From assembly GCF_000013705.1 (NCBI RefSeq), contig NC_007947.1:2542001-2606000 (forward strand): DNA of 64,000 nt, read 5' to 3'. The DNA is from Methylobacillus flagellatus KT (GTDB lineage: Bacteria > Pseudomonadota > Gammaproteobacteria > Burkholderiales > Methylophilaceae). Positions within the stretch are counted from its first letter, which is position 1. Each line of letters opens with the position of its first letter. Both the position numbers and the translations under genes were made by a program. Shown here one piece after another: positions 1-9,017 of this stretch. The notes under the pieces are model-generated. The model did no database searches and was not told the origin of the DNA. It was given only the letters and a program-made list of their open reading frames with translations.

Positions 1-1
1 C

Positions 2-1216
2 CTGCAACGCGCGCTCAGCCAGCCCGGGGTGCTCGCCATGGCGCCCATCGCCGACATCAGCGCGGCTGTACCGGGGGAAATCAAGATTACGCTTTCCAAG
101 CCCTATGCCATGCTGCCCATGCTGCTCGCACACAGCAGCGCCATCATCCTCGCCCCGGCGGCCTATAACGAGAAGGGCCAGGTGCGCCGCATGCTAGGCA
201 GCGGCCCTTACCAGCTCGTGCGGCAGACCCTGCCGCAGCAATTCGAGCTGGCATTGTCGCCCCACTGGCAAGGCAGGCCGCCCGCCATCCGGCATATTCA
301 CTACCTGTCGGTCAGCCGCCCCGAGACACGCGCCCTGATGGCGGAATCGCACCAGGCAGACCTGGTGTTCGGCTTCGACCCGGCCAGCACACAACGCCTG
401 CGCCGCAATCCCAGGGTCGTGCTGCAAGAGGTCGACCTGGCCCGCACCGTCATGCTCAAGCTCAATAGCGGCCACCGCTTCCTCAACACAGTGGAAACAC
501 GCCAGGCATTGAGCCTAGCCATCGACCGCGCCGGTATTGCCAAAGGCATCCTGCGCACGCCAGAACTTGCGGCGGACCAGCTCCTGCCGCCCAGCATCAC
601 ACATTGGCACCAAGCTGACCCGGAATTCCCCCGTCTGCGGACCGACCTGGCGCAGGCAAAAGCCTTGCTATCCGCCCAGGGCTGGCAACCGGGAGCAGAC
701 GGCATCCTGCGTCGGAATGGCGAACGCTTCTCGCTCCAGCTCACGACCTTCCCGGATCGGCCCGAACTACCCATCATTGCCACCGCGCTGCAAGACCAGT
801 TCCGCAAGCTCGGCATTGAGCTCAAGGTCATTGTCACCAACTCCAGCGAAATCCCGCTCGGGCACCGCACCGGCAAGCTGGAGATGGGGCTGGTGCCGCG
901 CAACTTTGCACTGGTGCCTGACCCGTTCGTCACGCTGAATCAGGATTTCAAGCATGGTGGCGGGGACTGGGGCGCCATGAATTGGCAAAACGGCACAGTT
1001 CCCGCCCTGCTCGAGAAAATCGCTACTGAAACAGAACCAGCCTCCCAGGCACACTACCGCCACGACATCATGCTGACGCTGCAACAGGGGCTGCCGGTGA
1101 TTCCCGTCACCTGGTACCGCCTGCCTGTGGCAGTGCATCCGCAATTGCGGGGCGTCAAGGTCGACCCCCTTGAGCAATCCTATTACATCAGCGATATGGC
1201 TTGGTCAGCCCAATAA
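2..1216 (+). CDS. ABC transporter substrate-binding protein, peptide/nickel family (5' truncated)
   Basis: This is the C-terminal ~404 residues of a periplasmic solute-binding protein of family 5 (the OppA/DppA/NikA type). The reading frame is open through the first base, so the true start and signal peptide lie outside the window; the GTG at 29 is only an internal codon. Features typical of the family are visible: a central block resembling the helix where substrate-binding proteins say that 'lots of A(I/L)D R' residues precede a G-I-L-R segment (around SLAIDRAGIAKGILR), a following P-P-S segment, and the C-terminal motif LQQGLPVIPVTWY. It lies 3 bp before the first permease gene, so it is the first visible gene of an importer operon. 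The substrate (oligopeptide, nickel chelate or other) cannot be read from the sequence. Confidence 0.88.
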   Translation: MQRALSQPGVLAMAPIADISAAVPGEIKITLSKPYAMLPMLLAHSSAIILAPAAYNEKGQVRRMLGSGPYQLVRQTLPQQFELALSPHWQGRPPAIRHIHYLSVSRPETRALMAESHQADLVFGFDPASTQRLRRNPRVVLQEVDLARTVMLKLNSGHRFLNTVETRQALSLAIDRAGIAKGILRTPELAADQLLPPSITHWHQADPEFPRLRTDLAQAKALLSAQGWQPGADGILRRNGERFSLQLTTFPDRPELPIIATALQDQFRKLGIELKVIVTNSSEIPLGHRTGKLEMGLVPRNFALVPDPFVTLNQDFKHGGGDWGAMNWQNGTVPALLEKIATETEPASQAHYRHDIMLTLQQGLPVIPVTWYRLPVAVHPQLRGVKVDPLEQSYYISDMAWSAQ

Positions 1217-1219
1217 ATC

Positions 1220-2191
1220 ATGCTCAACATTCTCCGCCATCTATTGCTCCGCCGCTGCCTGCAAGCCGGGATCGTTGCGTTGTTGGTCAGCACCGTGTGC
1301 TTCTTCCTCATGCACAGCCTCTCGGGCGACCTGGCGTTCCGCATTGCCGCGGGACGCTACGGTTATGACATGGTCACCACCGCCGCAGCCGAAGCCGTAC
1401 GCGCCGAACTGGGACTGGACCGGCCATTACTGCAAGGCTTGCTGTTCTGGTGGCAGCAATTGCTGCAATTCGACCTCGGCGACTCCTACCTCACCAGTGC
1501 ACCCGTCATCGAGGAAATCCGCGAGCAATTCGGCCATACCCTGCAGCTCGCCATCAGTGCGCTCGCGCTATCCATCGTGATTGCATTGCCCGTTGGCCTG
1601 ATCGCGGGACTCAACCCGCATGGCTGGCTGGACCGGGTATCACTCGCGCTTTCAGTCGTCCTGCGCGCGTTTCCGCCATTCCTGCTCGGCATCCTGCTGA
1701 TCCTGCTGCTATCGAGCAAGCTCGGCATCACCAACGCAGCCAACGCTAGCCATGAACATGGCGGGTTGCTGCTGCCTGCGCTTACGCTGGCCTTAGGGCT
1801 TGCCGCCGTTTCATCGCGCGTGGCGCGCGATGCAATGGTGGAAGTGCGCCGATCCGCCTATTTCAATTTCGCGCGCACCAAGGGCTTGAGCGACCTGCTG
1901 GCGCTGCTGCGTCATGGCGTGCGCAATGCCGCAGTACCAGTGATCGCTTACCTAGGCGTGCAATTGGTATTCCTCATGGAAGGCGTGATCATCATCGAGA
2001 GCCTGTTCGCCTGGCCCGGCATCGGCCATGCGCTCGCCCACGCGGTGTTCGGCCGCGACATCCCCATGATCCAGGGCACGGCCATCGTCATGGGCCTGTT
2101 GTTCGTGCTGTGCAATACGCTGGTGGACATCGCCTGTCTGGTGGCCGACCCGCGCCAGCGTTACCTGGCCACCAGGAGGGCGGACACATGA
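1220..2191 (+). CDS. ABC transporter permease, DppB/NikB type
   Basis: A 323-residue inner-membrane permease of the binding-protein-dependent transport family. It has an N-terminal membrane segment (about residues 12-32), a periplasmic loop containing the family's typical LGLDRPLLQG stretch, and then at least five further hydrophobic segments. The cytoplasmic coupling loop is visible around FNFARTKGLSDLLALLRHGVRNA, the EAA-like segment that docks on the ATPase. The ATG lies three bases after the upstream stop and the gene overlaps the next by four bases (ATGA), so the transporter genes are translationally coupled. It pairs with the second permease to form the translocation pore of a peptide/nickel-type importer. 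Confidence 0.92.
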   Translation: MLNILRHLLLRRCLQAGIVALLVSTVCFFLMHSLSGDLAFRIAAGRYGYDMVTTAAAEAVRAELGLDRPLLQGLLFWWQQLLQFDLGDSYLTSAPVIEEIREQFGHTLQLAISALALSIVIALPVGLIAGLNPHGWLDRVSLALSVVLRAFPPFLLGILLILLLSSKLGITNAANASHEHGGLLLPALTLALGLAAVSSRVARDAMVEVRRSAYFNFARTKGLSDLLALLRHGVRNAAVPVIAYLGVQLVFLMEGVIIIESLFAWPGIGHALAHAVFGRDIPMIQGTAIVMGLLFVLCNTLVDIACLVADPRQRYLATRRADT

Positions 2192-2988
2192 TTGGCTGGT
2201 GGCAAAGCTTGACACTCGCCCGTCGCAGCGGCGCGATTCTGCTGACATTGATCGTATTGACCGCGCTGCTCGGGCCCATACTGGTCACAGACCCGGTGTC
2301 GCAGGACCTTGGCCGGGTATTGCGCTCCCCCAGCCTGGCGCAGCCGCTGGGCACCGACCACCTCGGCCGCAGCATGCTGGCCCGGCTGGTGCACGCCTTG
2401 CAACTCTCGTTCAGTCTCGCCGTGCTTTCCGTGCTTTCCGCCGCCATCATCGGCATCAGCCTGGGCTTGCTTGCCGCCTGGCGCGGCGGCATCATCGAGG
2501 CCGTACTCACCAGCATTGCCGATGCGGTCATGACCCTGCCTGTGCTGCTGGTCGTGCTGCTGTTTTCCGCGTTCGCCCAGGGCGAGTTCTGGTCGCTTTA
2601 TATCGGCCTGTCGTTTGCATTGTGGGTGGAATATTTTCGCGTTAGCCGCGCCAGCATCAAGGCCACGCTGGTCAGCGCAGCGGTCGAATCGGCGCGCATG
2701 CTGGGCTTCGACAGGCTTTACCTGTTGCGGCGGCATTTGCTGCCTGCACTTGCGCCTGTCGTCGTCACGCTGATGCTGTTCGGCATTTCCAGCGCCATTC
2801 TCGCGCTCGCCGCGCTGGGGTTTGTCGGCGTTGGCCTGCGTCCGCCCACGCCGGAGCTTGGCGTCATGATGATAGAGCTGTTCCCTTACTACGAAGAAGC
2901 CCCTTGGCTGATCGCCAGCCCGGTCGTCACGCTGGGGCTAATCATGCTCGCGCTGGCATTGTTGGGTGGACGTAAGGAAATGCCATGA
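2188..2988 (+). CDS. ABC transporter permease, DppC/NikC type
   Basis: A 266-residue second permease. I chose the ATG at 2188 because a strong AGGAGGG ribosome site lies 8 bases upstream and the start overlaps the previous stop as ATGA; the longer frame from 2110 runs inside the upstream gene. The protein begins with a cytoplasmic segment and a membrane helix, then the DppC-style stretch LGTDHLGRSMLARL, several membrane helices and the coupling loop around SAAVESARMLGFDRLYLLRRHLLP. The last residues overlap the ATPase gene by four bases. It forms the pore with the DppB-type partner. Confidence 0.92.
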   Translation: MIGWWQSLTLARRSGAILLTLIVLTALLGPILVTDPVSQDLGRVLRSPSLAQPLGTDHLGRSMLARLVHALQLSFSLAVLSVLSAAIIGISLGLLAAWRGGIIEAVLTSIADAVMTLPVLLVVLLFSAFAQGEFWSLYIGLSFALWVEYFRVSRASIKATLVSAAVESARMLGFDRLYLLRRHLLPALAPVVVTLMLFGISSAILALAALGFVGVGLRPPTPELGVMMIELFPYYEEAPWLIASPVVTLGLIMLALALLGGRKEMP

Positions 2989-4397
2989 GCGCGCCGGAAT
3001 TGAAACTCCAGGACCTGGCCGTCCGGGACGGCAAGGGCAACTGGCTGGTGCACCCTTGCAGCTTCACCTTGCAGCCCGGCATAGCCTTGTCCATCATCGG
3101 CGGCAGCGGTTCTGGCAAATCGCTATTGGTGCAGGCCATCATGGGCTCGCTCGCCCCCGGACTCAAGGCCAGCGGCGAAATCCGCCTGGGCAATGCGGCT
3201 TCAAGGGCAGAGGATGCCGCAGGCCGGCGTCCCTGGTGGGGCCATACGTTGGCGATGCTGCCGCAGGAGCCTTGGCTGGCGCTCAACCCCAGCATGCGCG
3301 CGGGCAATCAGGTCGCCGAGTCCTACCACTACGTCAGCCACGCACGCATGAGTATGGCGCAAGCCAGGGCGCAGGCGAGGATCGACCTGGACCAGCTTGG
3401 CGTCGCAGCAGCGGACAGGCAATATCCCTTCATGCTCTCCGGCGGCATGGCGCAGCGCGTTGCATTTGCCGCTACGCGCGCAGGTGGTGCACAGGTCGTG
3501 ATCGTGGACGAGCCGACCAAGGGACTGGATGCCGATGCGCGCGACAACCTGCTTACCGTGCTGCAATCGGTCTTGCAGAACGGCGGCAGCGTGCTCACGA
3601 TCACGCACGACATGCATGTGGCCAAGGTGCTCGGCGGCGACATCATGGTGATGCGGGACAGCCATGTGCTGGAACAAGGTCCTGCGCAACAGATACTGGA
3701 ACATCCGCAGCATGCATACACCCGCGCCCTGCTCGCCGCCGACCCCGAACACTGGATACAGCCCATCCCTGTGGCAGGCACAGGCCAGCAAATCCTCGAA
3801 GCGCGAGGTCTCAGCAAACGTTACGGCGCACACACGCTGTTCAGCGGCATTGATCTGGAAATCCATGCGGGCGAACGCATTGCCATCAGCGGCCCGAGCG
3901 GCGCGGGCAAGACCACGCTGGGCAATATGCTGCTGGGCCTGGTGCCGCCGGACCAGGGCAGCATCGTACTGGCGCCAAACATTGAGAAACTCAAGCTGCA
4001 AAAGCTTTATCAGGACCCGGTGTCGGCATTTGCACCGCGCCTGGCGCTCAGGCAGGCTTTCGACGACCTCATCCGCCGGCACAAACTCAACCCGGCAACA
4101 CTGCCTCGATTACTGGCAAGACTCAAGCTGGATGAAGGGCTGCTACGCCGCCTGCCAAGCCAGGTATCAGGCGGGGAACTGCAGCGGCTCGCGCTGGCGC
4201 GCATATTGTTACTCTCGCCTGCGCTGATCTTTGCCGACGAGCCTACTTCGCGCCTGGACCCGATCAGTCAACGGGAGACCATGGATTTATTGCTGGAGAT
4301 GGCAGCCACCAATGAAGCGGCCATTCTCCTGGTCACTCATGACAGGAGGCTTGCCTCGCGCACCATGCAACGCCAGATTGCCCTCCGCCCTGTCTGA
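2985..4397 (+). CDS. Double ABC ATPase (DppD-DppF fused) of the peptide/nickel importer
   Basis: A 470-residue protein with two complete ABC ATPase domains in tandem, as in YejF-type importers, rather than two separate ATPases. Domain one (about residues 5-245) has Walker A GGSGSGKS, signature LSGGMAQR, Walker B VVIVDEP and a switch histidine in TITHDMH. Domain two (about 265-468) has Walker A GPSGAGKT, signature VSGGELQR, Walker B ALIFADEP and switch histidine LVTHDRR. It overlaps the DppC-type gene by four bases and completes an SBP-permease-permease-ATPase operon. Its 3' end is overlapped by 111 bases by a convergent gene on the other strand. Confidence 0.94.
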   Translation: MSAPELKLQDLAVRDGKGNWLVHPCSFTLQPGIALSIIGGSGSGKSLLVQAIMGSLAPGLKASGEIRLGNAASRAEDAAGRRPWWGHTLAMLPQEPWLALNPSMRAGNQVAESYHYVSHARMSMAQARAQARIDLDQLGVAAADRQYPFMLSGGMAQRVAFAATRAGGAQVVIVDEPTKGLDADARDNLLTVLQSVLQNGGSVLTITHDMHVAKVLGGDIMVMRDSHVLEQGPAQQILEHPQHAYTRALLAADPEHWIQPIPVAGTGQQILEARGLSKRYGAHTLFSGIDLEIHAGERIAISGPSGAGKTTLGNMLLGLVPPDQGSIVLAPNIEKLKLQKLYQDPVSAFAPRLALRQAFDDLIRRHKLNPATLPRLLARLKLDEGLLRRLPSQVSGGELQRLALARILLLSPALIFADEPTSRLDPISQRETMDLLLEMAATNEAAILLVTHDRRLASRTMQRQIALRPV

Positions 4398-4790
4398 ACG
4401 CGCATGTCCTTCCAGGGATGGCGCCAGCCATTCAATAGCGTCTGAATACCGGGTGAACAGCTTCTGGGCATAAAACCCGCGGTTGCCGGCGATAACCTCG
4501 TACAGCCGAACACCCGCCGCCTTGGCGGAGTAATCCAAGTAAACCATGGCCACCCGGTAGTGCAGCGGCACCCCGAGCTTCAGGTTGAGGTCTGGCAAGC
4601 CGGAAGTTTCCGCAAAGCTCAGGTTGAATGCCACATCGCGCAGGTCGAGCACAATGCGGGTCGTCCTGCGTGCCGACATCTCGGCCAGCACAGCCCGCAC
4701 CATCGCCTGGTATTCCAGCAGCCGCATGACGCCAGACAATGTCGCACGGCTGACATGTTGCTGCTCCAGATATGCTAGCGCTAACCTCAC
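4287..4790 (-). CDS. STAS/SpoIIAA-like protein of unknown function
   Basis: A 167-residue cytoplasmic protein without signal peptide or membrane segments. The central part (IVLDLRDVAF ... YRVAMVYLDYS ... ELIAGNRG-like segment ... FTRYSDAIEWL) has the alternating strand-helix look of small STAS/SpoIIAA-like proteins that bind partner proteins or lipids; this is a fold guess, not a family match. The start is a GTG at 4790, in frame with and 18 bases after the stop of the large OmpA-domain gene, so it is probably the last gene of that operon. The last ~37 residues overlap the ABC ATPase gene on the other strand and look like low-constraint sequence, suggesting that an original nearer stop was lost. 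It could also be shorter than annotated. Confidence 0.62.
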   Translation of the reverse strand: MRLALAYLEQQHVSRATLSGVMRLLEYQAMVRAVLAEMSARRTTRIVLDLRDVAFNLSFAETSGLPDLNLKLGVPLHYRVAMVYLDYSAKAAGVRLYEVIAGNRGFYAQKLFTRYSDAIEWLAPSLEGHARSDRAEGNLALHGARGKPPVMSDQENGRFIGGCHLQQ

Positions 4791-4808
4791 TGGTCGCCCT
4801 GGCCTGCC

Positions 4809-7800
4809 TTACATCGTCCCGATGACATTGATGAAGAAGCCACGGCTGCGGTACGACAGGTTGGTCAGGTCATCGGAGTAGTTGGTAAAGTTATAGCCCA
4901 CACCTGCCTTGACGCCTTCCGCCATGTGCCGGTAGATCGCGACCAATGCGCCAGCGCGTGAATCCTCGGCCTCGGTAGCGCGCAGGTTGCGCAGCTCAAG
5001 CACCGCATCCCATTCCTTCACAAAGTGCCAGTCAGCCCGCACGATCATGAGGTCTGCCCGGCTGGAGAACCATTGCCCATCGACCCTGCTGTCCTTCAGT
5101 TCGCCGATGCGGAAGGCATACTTGGCGCCCAGCGACAGCCATGGCTTGACGTCATAAATGGTATCCACCGACAGCACCTGGCTGCGCTGCGCGTAATCCG
5201 TAGCAAATCCGGAAGGCGACAACTGGCCGGGCGACGGCAGGTTGTAGAAGTTGGTGTACTTGAACAAGGTGTTCCAGCGGTCGTTGTCGATGGGCCTGTA
5301 TGCGGCACCTGCCACGATCTCATGGTAGTCGCCATCGTAGAACGCACCGCGGCTGTTATTGGACACCGACCAGTTGAGCTTGCCGAGCAGGCGCCACTCC
5401 GGCGTCGCCTGGTGACCGAAGGTGTTACGGATCAGCCAGGTATCCCGGTCGCCGGCAGTGTTGCTGCTTTCATCACGGTATTCAATGTTGCCGCTGTACT
5501 TGGTGTTGTCCCGCCTGTAGGCCAGCGAGAAGCTCACCGCCTTGCGCTTGAGGTCACCGGACAATGGGTGCGACACCTTGCCGACTTCGCCCTTGACGCC
5601 ATAGTTCCAGAAATCACTGGCGGCATAATCCAGGCCAAAGGCATTGACCAGGCTCTGCACCCCAGAACCATCGACGGTACGCGTTTCGCCGAATACCCGC
5701 ATCTCGTCGCTGACACGGTATGACGTCCCCGTGACCCAGCTGCCCTGACGGCCACGCCATGCATTGTCCGGGCGTTCGTTCTCGACCAGGTAATTGGTAT
5801 AGGCGTTGCTGCGGTCGGACAGGCGGTAATCCGCGCCGACCTTCACGCCGGGGCCCAGGTTGCCTTGCGAGCTTTCCGCGATGAGCTTGAGGCGGTCGTT
5901 CACACGCCAACTCATCCCCATGCCGGCACGGTTGTTATCTTCGCGCTCGCCATCGCGCGCCACCGTGCCCTGCAGGTAGCCATACGCGTTCCAGTCCTTC
6001 TTGGGCAAGGGCTCACCTTCCTTTACGTCGGCCCCACGGTCATCGGGCGTGTAGTCCAGGCGCACTTGCACGTCGGTACGGTTGCCGTTGCGCGACAACA
6101 AGCTGCTGGCATTGGTAACGTGCACGTTCCTGTCGTCCTGCCGCACGGCCACGCCGGCCTGCCATTCGGAATCCAGCTTCTGCCGCACGCCGAGTTCCAC
6201 CGCTTGGGCGTCGATCGTATCCGCGCGCCGGACATCCCCCTTGGCATCAATGAAAGTATTGTCGGTCACCTGCACATTGGCCTTGAAGCCATGCTGGTCT
6301 ACCGCTTCACCGGTGATCGATATCTGGCCTGGTCCAGAAAAGCCGCGTTCGCGGTTCTGGACGTAAGCAGTCACTTTGCCCTTGGCCTTGTCGGTGACAT
6401 CAGCCAGATCGACAGAACCCTCGACGCGGAAGGCCTTGGCAGGCTCGCCGCTGGTCGTCATGGCGTTGAAGGCAAAACCGCCGTCCAGAGAGGTCTGTGC
6501 GCCGGCCCCGGCACCCTCTGAATGCGCAGCCTCCAGCTTGATGAAAGTGCCCGGTGTATAACGGACGGTCGCATCCAGGCCATTGAGTTTCTGCTCCAGC
6601 ATCCCCTGCCCCTGCTTGAAGCCAGTAATGCCGATCTGCAGGTAATCGTTCACCCAGTGCGAAACACGCCCTCCGGTGGAGAAATTATCCACCCTGGTGA
6701 GACCCGGCACATATTCATAGTTTGCCACCAAATAGATTTCATTGCCGTTGATGGAGGCGGTACTGATCAGGCTGGAAGCGGCGCCGGTCGAGGTCAGCGC
6801 ATCGCGCAGTACCACCCGCCCCTGCAAGTAGTTGATTTCATAGTCCTGCGCAGGCGCCAGCAGCTTGCGCTCGATCACCAGACCGGAATCACGGTCGCGC
6901 ACCTCCACCCAGATACGCTCGGAACCCATGGTGAGCGCCTGGTGCCGGAGGTAGTACAACGACCCGCCGGTTCCGCGGAACTCGTCGCGCGCGCCCAAGG
7001 TACCTGGGTCGGCCGCAAACGCATCCACTGTCGTCGCTTTCTCTCCATACTTGGTGGTGCTGTCGGAGCGGTACTTGGCGTTGGCGCCATACAGGCCGCG
7101 CGAGTATTGCAGTAACTCGGTGCCGCTCCAGCTGGTCTTGAAGTTACCCCACATCACATGGGAGTCACCACGCGCCAGCTTGACGTAGAACTTGCCCTGG
7201 GTGGGCGCATCATCCACGGTCGTGCTGTCGTCGCCATAGACCGGATAATAGAGGTCGGGGTTGATGTTGCGCAGCAGGTAGCGCGGGTCTTTGGATGAAA
7301 AATTGGAGAACAGGTGCTCCAACGGTTGCTCGCGCGTATCGGCAGACGCAGTCAGCAAATACTCACCCTTGATCTTACCCTTGACATAGAAGGCGCCACG
7401 GCCGTCGATATGACCGGAACCGTCGTAATGCTGCTTGTCGCCAGTCACCAGTTGCGCCGGACCGCGCACATTGTTCTTGCCCGCCGTGATGTCGCCGATC
7501 GCGATATAGAACCAGTCGTCATCTGCAATCGTGAGGTTGCGGCGGAAGCTGGTAAATTCGCCATCCGCTTCCACCAGCTTCACCTCCACACTGTTGGGCC
7601 CGGGCGGCATAATCTGCTTAATGGCAAAGCGACCGTTGGCATCAACAGGTACATTCAAGCCTAGTGTTTCTACCTTCTGGCCAGGTTTAATGTAACGGCC
7701 ATTCACCGTCACCGTGCCGCCCTTGACCGGGATATTGCGCAGGCTCAGACTGTTCTCGCCATAACCAATGAGTGCCTCCTTATCCGGCTGCACGTCACTC

Positions 7801-9017
7801 TCCAGGCGTGGCGTCGCATGCGAGCGTATCTCCAGCGGCTTCATCACGGTTTCATCGAAGCGCCCTTTTTCATCATAGACACGCAGCAGGAACATTACCT
7901 GGTCTGTATCGTCGACCTTAGCCTGCCATTTGGTCACGCCATTCCAATTCACCGGCAACACAGCCAATGGGATTTCCTGTGGTTGCTGACCAGGCTTGAA
8001 CAGGCGGATTTCCGCTTTCTTGATCCATGGCAGGTAATTGGCCCAGGCGCGGAATTCGGCTTCCTCGCCTCGAACCACACCGCGCGTGGTGTTCCATACG
8101 TTCAGCTGCGGCAGGGTAGAAAGGTTGTCATAACGCACCTGGATATCGGCTTTTTCCAGCGCCACGTCGGCACAACGCTGTCGATCTGCCTCCAAGGGAC
8201 CTTCGTCAAGGCTTACAGGCTCACCGTCGATACTGATACGGAAAGGCGCTCCCGCTCTCGCCACGGAGCTAGCCTCACAAGCGCTGCGCACAGGTGGCAC
8301 CGTAGTCACCGGCGTTGGCGGGATGATCTCTTGCTCGTCGAACCAGACGCGAATAATCACGCGGCGGTTCTGCGCCATGCCTTCAGGCGTGTCGTTGCTC
8401 GTGACAGGTTGGCTCTCGCCATAGCCGCTGATGCTGAGCTGGCTGTCCTCCAGTCCCAGCTTCTGCTTGAGGAATGCCGCTACGGCAAGCGAGCGAGCCT
8501 CGGACAAGCCCTGATTGTCGCGGAAAATCTTTCTGGCATTAGGTGACAAGCGCTGGTTGTCGGTATGCCCGGCAATGTCGATACGCACATTCTTCTTGCC
8601 CTGCAATTGGGCTGCCAGCTGCTCCAGCGCGGCAACCGAGCTATCAGTTAAATCGGCCTTGCCGGACTCGAACTGCGCCGCGCCGCTGTTTTCCACCAGC
8701 CGCGTCAGCACCTGGGGTTCGGCTTGAGGCACATTGGCTGCTGCGGCACGCATACGCTCCAACGCACTGCTGTTGATGCCAGAAGGCAGCGGATAGCTGG
8801 TCGGCCCCTGCCGCTCGGCGGGTGCAGGCATCCCGTGGAAATCGACGCGGCCATGGTCGATCCGCTTGCCTGTCTCCTGCTTGAAATCAGGCACGGGCAT
8901 ATCGCGCGCCGGCAACATCGATGCCGCATAGCCCCGGTCGCTGATCAGCAATGACTCCGCATTGGCCCCGCTCATCATAACGCTGATGGCAATTGCAATT
9001 GCACGCCGCTTGATCAT
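4809..9017 (-). CDS. Large OmpA-domain outer-membrane protein with C-terminal beta-barrel-like region
   Basis: A 1402-residue exported protein with a signal peptide ending near SGANA-ES. An OmpA/MotB-type peptidoglycan-binding domain lies unusually near the N-terminus (about residues 105-230; IDIAGHTDNQRLS ... SEARSLAVAAFLKQ ... GYGESQP ... NRRVIIRVW). It is followed by Ig-like or carboxypeptidase-regulatory-like segments (about 240-500) and a long region of alternating aromatic strands that ends YRSRGFFINVIGTM, resembling an outer-membrane beta-barrel. The ATG overlaps the stop of the DUF11 gene by four bases, so the two are made together. I infer that it anchors or exports the DUF11 protein at the outer membrane while holding peptidoglycan; no experiment is implied by the sequence. 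Confidence 0.8.
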   Translation of the reverse strand: MIKRRAIAIAISVMMSGANAESLLISDRGYAASMLPARDMPVPDFKQETGKRIDHGRVDFHGMPAPAERQGPTSYPLPSGINSSALERMRAAAANVPQAEPQVLTRLVENSGAAQFESGKADLTDSSVAALEQLAAQLQGKKNVRIDIAGHTDNQRLSPNARKIFRDNQGLSEARSLAVAAFLKQKLGLEDSQLSISGYGESQPVTSNDTPEGMAQNRRVIIRVWFDEQEIIPPTPVTTVPPVRSACEASSVARAGAPFRISIDGEPVSLDEGPLEADRQRCADVALEKADIQVRYDNLSTLPQLNVWNTTRGVVRGEEAEFRAWANYLPWIKKAEIRLFKPGQQPQEIPLAVLPVNWNGVTKWQAKVDDTDQVMFLLRVYDEKGRFDETVMKPLEIRSHATPRLESDVQPDKEALIGYGENSLSLRNIPVKGGTVTVNGRYIKPGQKVETLGLNVPVDANGRFAIKQIMPPGPNSVEVKLVEADGEFTSFRRNLTIADDDWFYIAIGDITAGKNNVRGPAQLVTGDKQHYDGSGHIDGRGAFYVKGKIKGEYLLTASADTREQPLEHLFSNFSSKDPRYLLRNINPDLYYPVYGDDSTTVDDAPTQGKFYVKLARGDSHVMWGNFKTSWSGTELLQYSRGLYGANAKYRSDSTTKYGEKATTVDAFAADPGTLGARDEFRGTGGSLYYLRHQALTMGSERIWVEVRDRDSGLVIERKLLAPAQDYEINYLQGRVVLRDALTSTGAASSLISTASINGNEIYLVANYEYVPGLTRVDNFSTGGRVSHWVNDYLQIGITGFKQGQGMLEQKLNGLDATVRYTPGTFIKLEAAHSEGAGAGAQTSLDGGFAFNAMTTSGEPAKAFRVEGSVDLADVTDKAKGKVTAYVQNRERGFSGPGQISITGEAVDQHGFKANVQVTDNTFIDAKGDVRRADTIDAQAVELGVRQKLDSEWQAGVAVRQDDRNVHVTNASSLLSRNGNRTDVQVRLDYTPDDRGADVKEGEPLPKKDWNAYGYLQGTVARDGEREDNNRAGMGMSWRVNDRLKLIAESSQGNLGPGVKVGADYRLSDRSNAYTNYLVENERPDNAWRGRQGSWVTGTSYRVSDEMRVFGETRTVDGSGVQSLVNAFGLDYAASDFWNYGVKGEVGKVSHPLSGDLKRKAVSFSLAYRRDNTKYSGNIEYRDESSNTAGDRDTWLIRNTFGHQATPEWRLLGKLNWSVSNNSRGAFYDGDYHEIVAGAAYRPIDNDRWNTLFKYTNFYNLPSPGQLSPSGFATDYAQRSQVLSVDTIYDVKPWLSLGAKYAFRIGELKDSRVDGQWFSSRADLMIVRADWHFVKEWDAVLELRNLRATEAEDSRAGALVAIYRHMAEGVKAGVGYNFTNYSDDLTNLSYRSRGFFINVIGTM

